Assembly (NCBI GenBank): GCA_963971405.1
Contig: OZ020492.1
Location: 18,506,204 to 18,570,203 of the forward strand
DNA: 64,000 nucleotides
Source of the DNA: Psococerastis gibbosa
Lineage: Eukaryota > Arthropoda > Insecta > Psocodea > Psocidae
Direction: 5' to 3'
The translations under genes were made by a program, and so were the position numbers. Shown piece after piece: positions 19,701-25,312 of this stretch. Numbering within the stretch: position 1 is the first letter of the stretch; each line of letters begins with the position of its first letter. A model generated the notes under the pieces. That model was not told the origin of the DNA and searched no databases. It saw nothing but the letters and a program-made list of their open reading frames with translations.

Positions 19701-21531
19701 AAACAAACAAACTAAAATTAAAAAATGGCTTCATGGGATATGTTAATTACAAACATTTTAATAGATTTCTATAAAAAGAAAAACAAACATTTCCGTCAAT
19801 CTCACTTGCAATCTGCAATGCGAGGTCGGTGGAGACGCTACCTAAGTCTTGAGTGTCTGCTACCACGTCACCGTTTTGGAAATAGCCCTAGCCGGTCAAT
19901 GGAATGGGCGCCTTAGGATTATACTATTAATACGCTAAAGCTAAACGATCTCAATCCACTTGCATGGAGTTTGCCTGACTTTATCCGACGTATTAGGCAT
20001 TCTAAACAGACCTAACTGTGCCTTAAAATATTTTCTTTAGATTTAGCTCCAGCTGAGTGTTTTTTATTAACTTCATTCGTAACTAAATTATTATATTGCT
20101 TTCACAATACCATTATTATTTTTGGATTGTAATTAAACGGTACTTATAATGTAAATTTTTTAAGCGCTATTGGTGTGGACCTTTTATATCTGTTGAGGGC
20201 ACAAATATAAACTGTCATTATTATTAAAAAATAAATATTATTATAACATCAATATATTGCAGTATTATATGGTATATAACACTGACATTAGATTGGCTTT
20301 GGTTAATAGGGGATATAGAAAAAACTGGAGAAGGCGGGAGTCGAACCCACGATCTACACCTAACCGGGGCGTCGTCTTAACCGCTGAACCACTATCCTGA
20401 CAAATGCAGTGTCCCCTATATCCTCTAGTTATATGTGACAAGATTCGTATTCCTAGACATCTAATCGAACAGATCTGTGAGTAGTTAAGACGACGAACCG
20501 GATAGGCGTAGATCATGGGTTCGAATCCCACCAAGTCTAGTTTTTTTCATATCCTCTAATTTCGGTTATTATAGCATCCATTAAGGTGCCGATTCCATCG
20601 ACCGGCTAGGGCTATTTACAAAAACGGTGACGTGGTAGCAGACATTCAAGACTTATGCGGGGTTTCCATCGATGTCGCATTGCAGAATGCAAATGACATT
20701 GACGGAAATGTTTGTTTTTCTTTTTATAGAAATCTATTAAAATGTTTGTAATTTACATATCCCATGAAGCCATTTTTTAATGTTTGTTCGTTTGTTTGTG
20801 ATTTTACTCTATGATTATTGATCAATATTAACTATGGCATAGAGGAAAACAAACATTTCATTTGCATTCTGCAATGCGAGGTCGGTGGAAACCCCACCTA
20901 TGTCTTGAATGTCTGCTACCACGTCACTGTTTTTGTAAATAGCCCTAGCCGGTCAGTGGTGACGTGGTAGCAGACATTCAAGACTTAGGCGGGGTTTCCA
21001 CCGATCTCGCATTGCAGAATTGACGGAAATGTTTATTTTCCTATATGCCATAGTTAAAATTGATCAATGATCATACAGTAAAATCACAAACAAACAAACT
21101 AAAATGTCAATGTCATTTGCATTCTGCAATGCGAGGTCGGTGGAAACGCCACCTAAGTCTTGAATGTCTGCTACCACGTCACCGTTTTTGTAAGTAGCCC
21201 TAGCCGGTCGGTGGAATGGGCGCCTAAGGGTGGCTCTCACCGTGTCGTTGTATACGTTCCTGCTAGTAAATTTAAATTACATAATTTGCATCGGAACCGC
21301 TGTATGTGGACAAGTGGTTTGCAATTTACAGTCAGTAGGACCAATCTTACCTCTTTGGGTAAAATTTTCTCGCAGGTACGTTTACAAGGACCTGGTGGCA
21401 ACCGCCTTTAGAGTATAATTTGAAAGTTACTTACCAGTGGCAAACGGCGAATCTAATTTATCATCTATATTTACAGCTGCACTTAGCGCAGAGACAATGG
21501 AGTAAATCCCTATGCACAGTAATCGGCACAT
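455..21531 (-). CDS. Secreted PAN/Apple-domain protein gene, 5' part (5 exons, 3' end outside window)
   Basis: Seen: five minus-strand exons (21435-21531, 16365-16494, 15084-15217, 3509-3647, 455-648), each with AG acceptor (except the first) and GT donor. Junction phases fit: 1+2, 2+1, 1+2, 2+1 bases. The product has 231 residues so far: signal peptide 1-18/19, PAN domain 1 about 34-110 (Cys 34, 61, 65, 70, 85, 110), PAN domain 2 about 122-214 (Cys 122, 143, 149, 153, 161, 178, 214). Each domain ends in an acidic-aromatic stretch (DPDYDIYQR; DPEFDFYEKD). Known: PAN domains are disulfide-rich extracellular binding modules; in insects several precede a ZP domain in apical matrix proteins such as NompA. 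Inferred: a secreted or membrane-tethered cuticle/apical matrix protein; any ZP exons would lie beyond position 1. Introns are about 4.9, 1.1, 11.4 and 2.9 kb and TE-rich. Exact orthologue not recognised. Confidence 0.85.
1040..1192 (-). mobile_element. LINE 3' end with expanded pyrimidine tail
   Basis: 1155-1192 matches the 3' end of the LINE at 39530-40625 (complement of GGCTCTAC, CAGCCCTTG, GGTTTTGACCTGCTC). It is preceded by about 120 bp of CTT/CTC-rich sequence derived from the (AGA)n tail. The element is interrupted at about 1193 and resumes at about 1418. Confidence 0.6.
1193..1420 (+). mobile_element. Insertion splitting the LINE remnant (SINE-T1-like ends)
   Basis: Begins with ACATGTAGAGTAGTGGTAC, the SINE-T1 5' head, and ends in a (ATTT)n tail (1391-1416). 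The middle is not SINE-T1: it holds opposed G and C runs (about 1217-1267) and an unidentified stretch. Probably a SINE itself invaded by a G-run element. Confidence 0.45.
1418..1560 (-). mobile_element. LINE 3' end, continuation
   Basis: Resumes the LINE homology: AACACTCC, then sequence matching the part of the RT C-terminus at 39575-39720 at reduced identity. No open frame remains. Confidence 0.5.
1709..2081 (-). mobile_element. Hb1 palindromic MITE, copy 1 (intron 4)
   Basis: 373 bp; begins GGCGCCCATTCCATTGACC and ends in its complement. Flanked by TTA (1706-1708) and TTA (2082-2084). The left arm is followed by a central AT-rich segment containing TGATCATTGATCA. No coding capacity. Confidence 0.85.
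2085..2854. other. Intron 4 stretch without recognised feature
   Basis: No exon or repeat family identified. Small ORFs here lack motifs. Confidence 0.3.
2855..3022 (+). mobile_element. G-run hAT-like MITE
   Basis: CAAGGCCGTAGCCAGAATTT at the left and CACGGCCTTG at the right, with the internal phrase TTCTATCTAGT shared with the copy at 36512-36687, which has a perfect 8-bp duplication. G runs near the right end. Confidence 0.6.
3282..3450 (+). mobile_element. SINE-T3 copy
   Basis: Shares the body CACGCCATGCGATCGG ... GTCGTAACTCAACACGGGT ... AATTGTTTGTATGC with the copy at 4695 and ends in a short A run. Box B-like GATCGGCGACG is present. Diverged head. Confidence 0.6.
3509..3647 (-). CDS. 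Exon 4: N-terminal half of PAN domain 2
   Basis: 139 bp between acceptor CACATTTTCAG and donor CAG|GTAATT. Encodes residues 122-166: CYRRFLSGKRLDDRLV, then Cys143 and the core LQACQHQCSVEQHFECRGFS, that is Cys149-x3-Cys153-x7-Cys161 followed by RGFS. This is the most typical PAN signature in the window. Opening CYRRFLSGKRL aligns with CFKRISIGERL of exon 2. It leaves AG, completed by G of exon 5 to Arg167. Confidence 0.85.
4695..4894 (+). mobile_element. SINE-T3, A-tailed near-complete copy
   Basis: Head contains TGGCCAGGTGT, close to pol III box A, and GATCGGAGACG, close to box B. Ends in A15 followed by AAATA repeats. The tRNA origin is inferred; one position in each box departs from consensus. 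Confidence 0.65.
5439..5655 (-). mobile_element. SINE-5S copy with 9-bp target duplication
   Basis: Flanked by GCAATTGTA on both sides (5430-5438 and 5656-5664). Minus strand starts CGGCCGCCATACCAAGTTGA, resembling the 5S rRNA 5' end, and ends GGCCTGGGACTAC. Confidence 0.65.
6275..6605 (+). mobile_element. SINE-T1 interrupted by an Hb2 MITE (intron 3)
   Basis: Box B GGATCGAGTCC, the internal CTTCCTAGTTGAGTGTAA phrase and the GAGAGGGCTTTATAAC 3' part are all present, but split by 6412-6573. Ends TATTTATTTA. Confidence 0.75.
6412..6573. mobile_element. Hb2 MITE, 162 bp, perfect 47-bp terminal inverted repeats
   Basis: Both ends read GGCGGGTATTCCACATACGT inward and stay identical for 47 bp. 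Left flank TAA; right flank TCA, which is TAA with one change judging from uninterrupted SINE-T1 copies (GTGTAAGAGAGGG). Internal GCAGACATTAAAGAC and GCTACCACGTCA resemble the Hb1 arm. Confidence 0.85.
6606..7686. other. AT-rich intron 3 stretch without recognised feature
   Basis: Poly-A/T-rich, no exon with splice sites and no family member recognised. One short phrase (AGTCTCGCCCCGTAAACATA, 7264-7283) recurs at about 9935, so part may be an uncharacterised repeat. Confidence 0.3.
7687..7721 (+). repeat. (ATT)n microsatellite
   Basis: About 11 uninterrupted ATT units. Confidence 0.9.
8262..8472 (-). mobile_element. SINE-T1 copy
   Basis: Reverse-oriented: 3' part (CGGAGTTAGGGCTATAAAGC), central ACTCAACTAGGAA, then box B (complement of GGTTCAAGTCC) and box A (complement of GTAGAGTAGTGGTA). 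Confidence 0.75.
8601..9030 (-). mobile_element. SINE-T1 copy split by a SINE-5S
   Basis: SINE-T1 from 8601 to about 8768; its head end is duplicated on the far side of the SINE-5S inserted at 8769-8999, so the SINE-T1 is older. Confidence 0.65.
8769..8999 (+). mobile_element. SINE-5S copy with 17-bp target duplication
   Basis: Flanked by CTACTATAGGCCTACAT at 8752-8768 and 9000-9016. Starts AGCCGGCCGCCATACCAAGT. The long duplication fits target-primed reverse transcription rather than cut-and-paste insertion. Confidence 0.7.
9272..9335 (+). mobile_element. SINE-T1 3' fragment
   Basis: AGCCCTAACTCCGCTAGGAT to AAAAAGTCCTTATTTATT; 5' part absent. Confidence 0.6.
9976..10205 (+). mobile_element. 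SINE-T1, full-length reference copy
   Basis: Head matches pol III promoter boxes exactly: box A TAGCTTAGTGG (9984-9994) and box B GGTTTGAATCC (10027-10037), 32 nt apart as in a tRNA. Then ACATTTTCTGGCCATGCTTC, CCGGGCCTTCCTAGTTGAG, GGGCTTTATAGCCC (a short hairpin) and a (TTTA)n tail. Confidence 0.85.
10496..10680 (-). mobile_element. SINE-T3 copy
   Basis: Minus strand head carries TGGCCAGGTGG (complement of 10655-10665), a full match to box A; the tail is AT-rich at the low-coordinate end. Confidence 0.65.
10738..10835 (+). mobile_element. Diverged SINE-T1 head
   Basis: Keeps box B GGTTCAAGTCC and ATGTAAATCAGGCGGTCC; 3' part missing. Confidence 0.45.
10999..11342 (-). mobile_element. SINE-5S, long-form copy
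   Basis: Minus strand starts GCCAACGGCCTTACCA, 5S-like. Longer 3' half than the copies at 5439 and 8769, including CCAGGCTGACAGGGTTGC and AGCAGGCGTT at the end. Confidence 0.6.
11762..12130 (+). repeat. Rep-E copy 1
   Basis: Starts TTGCTTTCC ... GGAAAGC (hairpin-forming terminus), then GATGAAATTTGGCACGTGGG, ATCATACCTCGGGACAATTT and a G12 run. Same layout as 33418-34255. A reading frame covers it (MLSYLYV...) with NYSVNFDEIWHVGSQKSYLG, also seen in the copy at 54229-55088. Confidence 0.6.
12139..12547 (+). pseudogene. LINE ORF2 C-terminus and 3' UTR with CATT-rich tail
   Basis: Codons up to TAA at 12384 encode NTRGKDNIHSERVRLV ... FRKGV ... GCPYSVSEF, the usual C-terminal layout of non-LTR reverse transcriptase proteins. 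The 3' UTR (CTGTATCTCTACTGTAATAT ... GTGGATATAATGG) recurs at 38780-38865, and the end is CATTCATTTATTCATTC. 5'-truncated; no RT catalytic domain remains. Confidence 0.6.
12548..13127. other. Intron 3 stretch without recognised feature
   Basis: AT-rich; no exon or known family found. Confidence 0.3.
13128..13301 (+). mobile_element. SINE-T3 copy, diverged
   Basis: TGCGAGTCTCTACACTCTAT, GATCGGAGACC and ACTTACAGAGGCGGCTGAAA align with the family; tail AT-rich. Confidence 0.55.
13380..13645 (-). mobile_element. SINE-T2 copy 1 with perfect 16-bp target duplication
   Basis: Flanks ATATGATGAAACATAA at 13364-13379 and 13646-13661 are identical. Minus strand begins GTAGTCAGAATGGCGTAGAG (box A TGGCGTAGAGG), has box B GGTTCGAGTCC, and ends in a TTTAC-type tail. 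The body shares CCTCCGAAGCATGG (complement) with SINE-T1. Inserted in intron 3 of the PAN gene, same strand. Confidence 0.85.
14565..14830 (-). pseudogene. Decayed LINE RT C-terminus
   Basis: Minus strand encodes MRNRDVQDKLNEKRLNWWAH, VKRVMNRE, then an in-frame stop, then RSFGLSAENAQSRSV and CCRDADLP. These match the RTE-type C-terminal pattern (RLxWxGH ... KRV ... GLTAExAQDRS ... CRxADP). Lineage differs from the 39.5-kb LINE. Confidence 0.6.
14955..15006 (+). repeat. 14-bp tandem repeat, about 3.5 units
   Basis: GTAAAGTTACACT unit repeated next to the 3' splice end of exon 3, inside intron 3. Confidence 0.8.
15084..15217 (-). CDS. Exon 3: C-terminal half of PAN domain 1
   Basis: 134 bp between acceptor TTTATTTTACAG and a perfect GTAAGT donor. 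Encodes residues 77-120: a Gly/Ser-rich turn, CELSS (Cys85), basic stretch, DPDYDIYQR, Cys110 and a GYEE end. The frame shown is open throughout; the frame starting at the first base stops at its second codon. Its layout parallels exon 5 (CEL[ST]S ... DP[DE][YF]D[IF]Y ... C). One base is left over, which with GT of exon 4 encodes Ser121. Confidence 0.82.
15798..16016. repeat. FB-1 foldback with perfect 57-bp arms (intron 2)
   Basis: Arms 15798-15854 and 15960-16016 are exact inverse complements (GAAGCACCAGTAGAATCCGG ...), separated by 105 nt. Diverged relatives at 60018-60185 and fragments at 17453-17530, 18330-18415 and 42210-42290 share the arm and an outer ACGGCCGGAGTC end. Transcripts of the PAN gene would contain this hairpin. 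Confidence 0.85.
16365..16494 (-). CDS. Exon 2: N-terminal half of PAN domain 1
   Basis: 130 bp between acceptor TTTTTTCAG and donor GTAAGT. Encodes residues 34-75, beginning CFKRISIGERL and ending with a Cys-rich helix segment: Cys61-x3-Cys65-x4-Cys70, then TYFSF. This C-x3-C spacing followed by an aromatic FSF is the usual PAN core. It enters with two bases and leaves with two, so Gly76 spans the next junction. The other two frames contain stops or lack the pattern. Confidence 0.82.
16674..16795 (-). mobile_element. SINE-T1 3' fragment
   Basis: TTCTCTTACACTCAACTAGG and flanking 3' region; the tRNA-like head is missing. Confidence 0.55.
17453..17530 (+). repeat. FB-1 arm fragment
   Basis: CCGGGCTAGTGGGCCGTGGT and AACGAACTTCTAAACGTTTC match the FB-1 arm. 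Confidence 0.5.
18330..18415 (-). repeat. FB-1 arm fragment
   Basis: AAGTTCGCACTTAGATTGAC then CACGGCCTATTTGCCTAGAT, a diverged arm. It creates part of the spurious 137-aa minus ORF here. Confidence 0.45.
18579..18964 (+). mobile_element. Hb1 copy 2 (intron 1)
   Basis: Target duplication TAA on both sides (18576-18578, 18965-18967). 386 bp, ends GGCGCCCATTCC and GGAATGGGCACC. Confidence 0.85.
19055..19400 (+). pseudogene. LINE ORF2 C-terminus, 3' UTR and (TTGAAC)n tail
   Basis: 19055-19206 encodes ARLYNCIPPSMRALDGKAF and RNALRKQLLDTCPYSVGEFF followed by TAA, a classical non-LTR C-terminus. The 3' end is three TTGAAC units. 5'-truncated copy in intron 1. Confidence 0.65.
19531..19912 (+). 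mobile_element. Hb1 copy 3 (intron 1)
   Basis: TAA at 19528-19530, TTA at 19913-19915 (one mismatch). Same orientation as copy 2. Confidence 0.8.
20300..20570. repeat. Inverted pair of tRNA-like heads
   Basis: Minus strand at about 20335-20400 reads GTGGTTCAGCGG (box A-like) and GGGTTCGACTCCCGCC (box B). A second, plus-oriented partner at 20470-20545 has GGGTTCGAATCCCACC. Both lie within a repeat bounded by ATATCCTCTA-type sequence; another copy decays at 25660-25745. Acceptor stems pair poorly, so I read these as SINE heads, not tRNA genes. Confidence 0.5.
20585..21224. mobile_element. Hb1 copy 4: composite 1.7-unit element (intron 1)
   Basis: TAA at 20582-20584 and TAA at 21225-21227 enclose 640 bp. 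One minus-oriented Hb1 unit (20585 to about 20959) runs directly into a plus-oriented unit lacking its first 40-odd bp and part of its centre. The outer ends are intact (GGTGCC ... GGGCGCC). Confidence 0.8.
21435..21531 (-). CDS. Exon 1: start codon and signal peptide
   Basis: ATG at 21531-21529 in a favourable context (A at -3). It encodes 32 codons plus one base: a short basic n-region (MCR), a hydrophobic core (LLCIGIYSIVSALSA) and small residues suiting signal peptidase cleavage after residue 18 or 19, then an acidic linker (NIDDKLD). The donor is a perfect GTAAGT (complement of 21429-21434). The single leftover base combines with GG of exon 2 to give Gly33. The start was chosen because it gives a classical signal peptide directly joined to the PAN exon. 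Confidence 0.8.
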
Positions 21532-21624
21532 TTTAAAACACTATTGTTACATATAACAATTACAACTCACTACGACTTTAGAACAAATTCATAGCAACAA
21601 GAGTTCGGTTACAGAATAATAACA

Positions 21625-21670
21625 ATTATTATTACCGGCGGCACCACAAGTTCTCGTATATAATTGCCAT
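21625..21670 (-). promoter_or_regulatory. Candidate core promoter of the PAN gene
   Basis: A TATATA hexamer (21657-21662; minus strand reads AATTATATAC) lies about 126 nt upstream of the ATG. A start site 25-30 nt downstream of it would give a 5' leader of roughly 100 nt with no intron. No clear arthropod initiator was identified, so this is only a candidate. Confidence 0.3.
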
Positions 21671-22106
21671 GGTACCCGCGATTACCATGGGAATTTAAAA
21701 AATGCACGGTCTCAGCATTGTCATTGAGCTCAACCACAAAGTTCACTTCATATGTCCTTCAATTTTTTGTCAATAATGAAAATAATTATTATATTTAATG
21801 CGTGTCACTTAAGTATTTTTAGAGTCTATTATTGCCATAACACGGGGAAACACAGTGCTTCTTATGGGTATTCGACTTGCAGCAACCTACAGTCTTATCA
21901 ATCTGTAAACAATATGCATTCAATATACTGCTATGTTCAATGGCCTCAACGACCGAGGATACAATAATAATAATAATACTAAAAACATAATCGCCTATAA
22001 TAATAATAAAAAAAAAACAATTTTCGCTTGGAATACTAGGGCAATAGGCCCTCTTTTGCAATTAACTGCTTAAAAGAGTGGTGTGGCAATAAACGGTAAT
22101 ATTCTC

Positions 22107-22224
22107 ATTCACTCACTCAATCACCCGCTCACACACACTTAGGGGCTTCACGACACTCACTCACTCACTCACTAAATAACCTGCTCACACTCACACGTAG
22201 GGGCTTCACGACGCTTACTCACTA
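22107..22224 (+). repeat. Tandem pair of about 60 bp
   Basis: Two units containing CTCACTCACTCA, CTCACAC and TAGGGGCTTCACGAC. Confidence 0.7.
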
Positions 22225-22231
22225 GGCATTG

Positions 22232-22457
22232 TTAAATAATAAAATAAATAAGTATTGACTTAATTTGTTCTATTACTAAGCCAACCTAGGGGAGTTGGGG
22301 CTATAAAGCCCACTCTTACACTGAACTAGGAAGGCCCGGGACCGCCTGCTTTACATGCCCTCCGAAGCTTGGCCAGGAAATGTAGCAAGTGCGGGACTCG
22401 AAACAACAACCACCGGGTGAAAGTTGGAGTCTGTACCACTACTCTACATGTCCTGAC
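22232..22457 (-). mobile_element. SINE-T1 copy, near full length
   Basis: All sections from AT-rich tail to head (complement of GTAGAGTAGTGGTAC) present. Confidence 0.8.
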
Positions 22458-22469
22458 ATTGTCTGAAGC

Positions 22470-22800
22470 CCGCACGACCGTAGTCAGAATTTTTTTTCGA
22501 GAGGGGTCCCTCTGACGTCACCGGAGGTAAGGTAGACTCAATATATTTAAAACTCTGACTTTCACCTGAAAGGTTGTTGGTTCGAGTCTTGCACTTCCTA
22601 CATTTTCTGGCCGTGCTTCGGAGGGCATGTAAAGCAGGCGGTCCCGGGTCTTCCTAGTTGAGTGTAAGAGGTTGTAAGAGGTAAGTAGGTTGGCTAAGTA
22701 ATAGAACAAAAAGTCAATATTTAAAACTCCATTCTGTCTAGTGTAAGTTGCAAATATTTCGTTAGGGGTCCGGACCCCCCTGGCTACGGCCCTGCCTGAA
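22470..22800 (+). mobile_element. G-run MITE split by a SINE-T1
   Basis: Left part GACCGTAGTCAGAATTTTTT ... GGGGTCC and right part TTCTGTCTAGTG ... CCCCCTGGCTACGGCC belong to the CAAGGCCGTAGCC family. The SINE (22548-22721) sits between. Confidence 0.6.
22548..22721 (+). mobile_element. SINE-T1, 5'-truncated, with target duplication
   Basis: Flanked by ATTTAAAACTC on both sides. Starts at TGACTTTCACC, so the box A region is gone; box B GGTTCGAGTCT retained. Confidence 0.7.
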
Positions 22801-23540
22801 GGTCAATTAGGTATTTCAAGTAGATTTTCTTGAATATGTTTATTGATGTAGATTGCCAGTAACCCATCAGAATTGTCACACTTACTGTTCTGATGGGATT
22901 TGGTAATCTTGTGAGGTGGTTGCTGGTGAAAGCCATAGTTTAGTGGATAATGTTCTTTCGTAAAGAAAGTCAGATTTCGCCACCTATTCACATCTTTCTA
23001 ATTAGAAATAACTGAGAGGCTGTAAAAATTTTGCTGGAGTGAACGTCGCATCTCTCCTGTATAGAACTCTAGTTCTTGCTGTGGATACTTAATATTCTGC
23101 ATACGCCGGAAGTGGGGTATAGTTTCAAGTGAGAAATAGACCGGTTGAGAAGTTTAGGAATATTCATCGATCTTCGCATTCTTAATTAATTTAGAGCAGT
23201 CATGCTTCAATTATTGGGTTTGTGGAACGTCGCATAACTAATGTTTCCTAAATATATTGAGTTCAAGAGGAACAGGAAAGAATTCCGCCACATACTACAG
23301 GTAATTTGCTATGTTTTATTGAGAAATATTAGTTCATTTCGGCCTACTCTTACAATTAGCCCATTGATGAGGCTGACTTATTTGTTCATTTTAGTTATGG
23401 ATTCGGATCGGAGTTTTGGTGGGACCTAACAAAGGACTGGACATTGGAAAATACATTTAAAATGATGAAAAATACGTGGGATAACAATACCCAATCATGG
23501 CACTATTGCCATCTGCACAAAATCAGCTATTGAAATAAAT

Positions 23541-23728
23541 AATCAATCAATAAATAAGTAAATAGTGACTTTTGTTCTTTTTACTAAGCCAACCTAGCGG
23601 AGTTAGGCCTATTTATAGCCCTCTCAACTCAACTAGAAAGTACAGGGGGCCACCTGCTTGATATGGACAGAAAATGCAGGAAGTGCGGGACACGAACCAT
23701 CAACCTTTCGGGTGAATGTCAGAATGAA
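23541..23728 (-). mobile_element. SINE-T1 copy
   Basis: Reverse copy; head degraded beyond the complement of box B. Confidence 0.65.
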
Positions 23729-23966
23729 GTAGGTATAAGTGAACTCATAACCAAAAAGCGGTAATTCCCACCGACGTAGGTAATGCTGCGGAAAGTGGAA
23801 TCAGCAGCTTCCGTAGCTCTCAGCATTGCCATTACGCGCGAGGAATCGTGCAAACAGTAAATTAACACTATTAGCAAGATATAGACTTGTTCCCGTACTG
23901 GGTAAAGTCGAGCTAACGCCTGTTATAATGTCATTGGTAAGCAAGTCTGCGCTTGCCCATTGGTAC

Positions 23967-24053
23967 TTTTGAAAATGCAGTAAGTGTGGGATTCGAACAA
24001 ACAGCCTTTCGGTAGAAAGTCAGGATCCGTACCACTACTCTACATGTCCTGAC
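23967..24053 (-). mobile_element. SINE-T1 head only
   Basis: Minus strand has GTAGAGTAGTGGTACGG and GTTCGAATCC; 3' part absent. Confidence 0.6.
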
Positions 24054-24149
24054 TGAAAATAATTGTTTTTACATTATTGAGGAGGAGCCATAGGGGAAAC
24101 GTGTCTTTTGGCTCTAGATCTTATATGACGGGTGTTGTGTGTCTGTAGG

Positions 24150-24530
24150 AAAACTGCTATCGGGAGCACATTGGGCCGCTAGGTTACCCGAGGACCGTCT
24201 AAAACACTTTGCTTGCATTGGGGGCAGTACATGTAGAGTAGTGGTATAAACTTCGACTTTCACCCGAAAGGTTGTTGGTTCGAGTTCCACACTTGGTAAA
24301 TTTTCTGGCCATGTTACGGAGGACATGTAAAGCAGGTGGTCCTGGCCCTTCCCAGTTGAGTGTAAGAGAGGGCTTTTCAACCCGCTAGGTTGGCTTAGTA
24401 ATAGAACAAAAAAGTCAATAATTGTAATATTGAGACCATGCAACCCCTGTTTCAATGCTAGCAATGTTAAACTGTTTTAGTCGGTCCATGGGTAACCCCG
24501 TTGGTCAATGTGCTTCCAGTAAGAGTTTGC
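24150..24530. repeat. FB-2 foldback with a SINE-T1 in its loop
   Basis: Left arm GGTTACCCGAGGACCGTCTA and the right arm near 24470-24525 are inverse complements at about 60 bp. A SINE-T1 (24226-24421) occupies the middle. A single arm recurs at 61655-61725. Confidence 0.6.
24226..24421 (+). mobile_element. SINE-T1 copy
   Basis: Box A-like TAGAGTAGTGG, box B GGTTCGAGTTC, AT tail. Confidence 0.75.
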
Positions 24531-24629
24531 CAAACCATAATGAGACACACACTCAGCTGCCCTCTTAGACTAGGGAACCAATTTAAAAAAAAATTATTAC
24601 TAAACTCATACGGTCACTTAGGATGGCGT

Positions 24630-24700
24630 AGGGCACCCTGCTTTACATTCCCTCTCAAAGTATGCCCAGAATATGAAGCAAGTGTGGGGTCAATTCCCGC
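24630..24700 (-). mobile_element. SINE-T1 fragment
   Basis: CCCTGCTTTACATTCCCTCT and GCAAGTGTGGGG only. Confidence 0.4.
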
Positions 24701-25054
24701 GTGACAAGCGGCAGCGGGTTCTAACAAAGTTTTGCCCGAAATATTGTAATAATTTCGCTGATACATCAGGAAACTCCAAAATCCAGCGCTCACAGAAAAG
24801 AAAATTGATTTACAAAAGTACAACCCACCAAATCACCTCCATGAATTTTTTAAAAATATTTAGAGGTGAAAAAGGTCACTGAAGTATGGTGGCGAGGGAC
24901 CTATTTAAGATTGCTTCCAGAACCGAGCGAGAAAATAAAGCCTGTAAGAGACACAAACTAACACACATTTTCGGTATAAATATAACCTACGATATAACCT
25001 CGTATTTGTTTGTCAAATTTGTTAATTTTATCAATAAGGCAAACAAATTTTGAT

Positions 25055-25312
25055 AAAGTAAAGTAAATTCGTGTCGGGGTGGTACTACCCGTGGTACAGG
25101 AGTTTTCAGGTTGCATCAACAGCCTCCTGTTTAACCTATCGACAGTCACGGAAGACTACCGGGACCGCCGGCTTTACATGCCCTCCGAAGCATGGTAGTC
25201 AGAAGATAAATAATTGTACCACTAGAAAATTTTGGCATTCGGGTGGGACTGGAACCAGTCACCTTCTCGATGATAGTCCGAGTCGTTACCTCTACGCCAT
25301 TCTGACTACTAT
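25055..25312 (-). mobile_element. SINE-T2 copy 2
   Basis: Differs from 13380-13645 at only a few positions over about 245 bp. Flanked by ATTTTGAT (25047-25054, 25313-25320). One change (TGGAACC for TCGAACC in + sense) hits box B. Confidence 0.8.
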
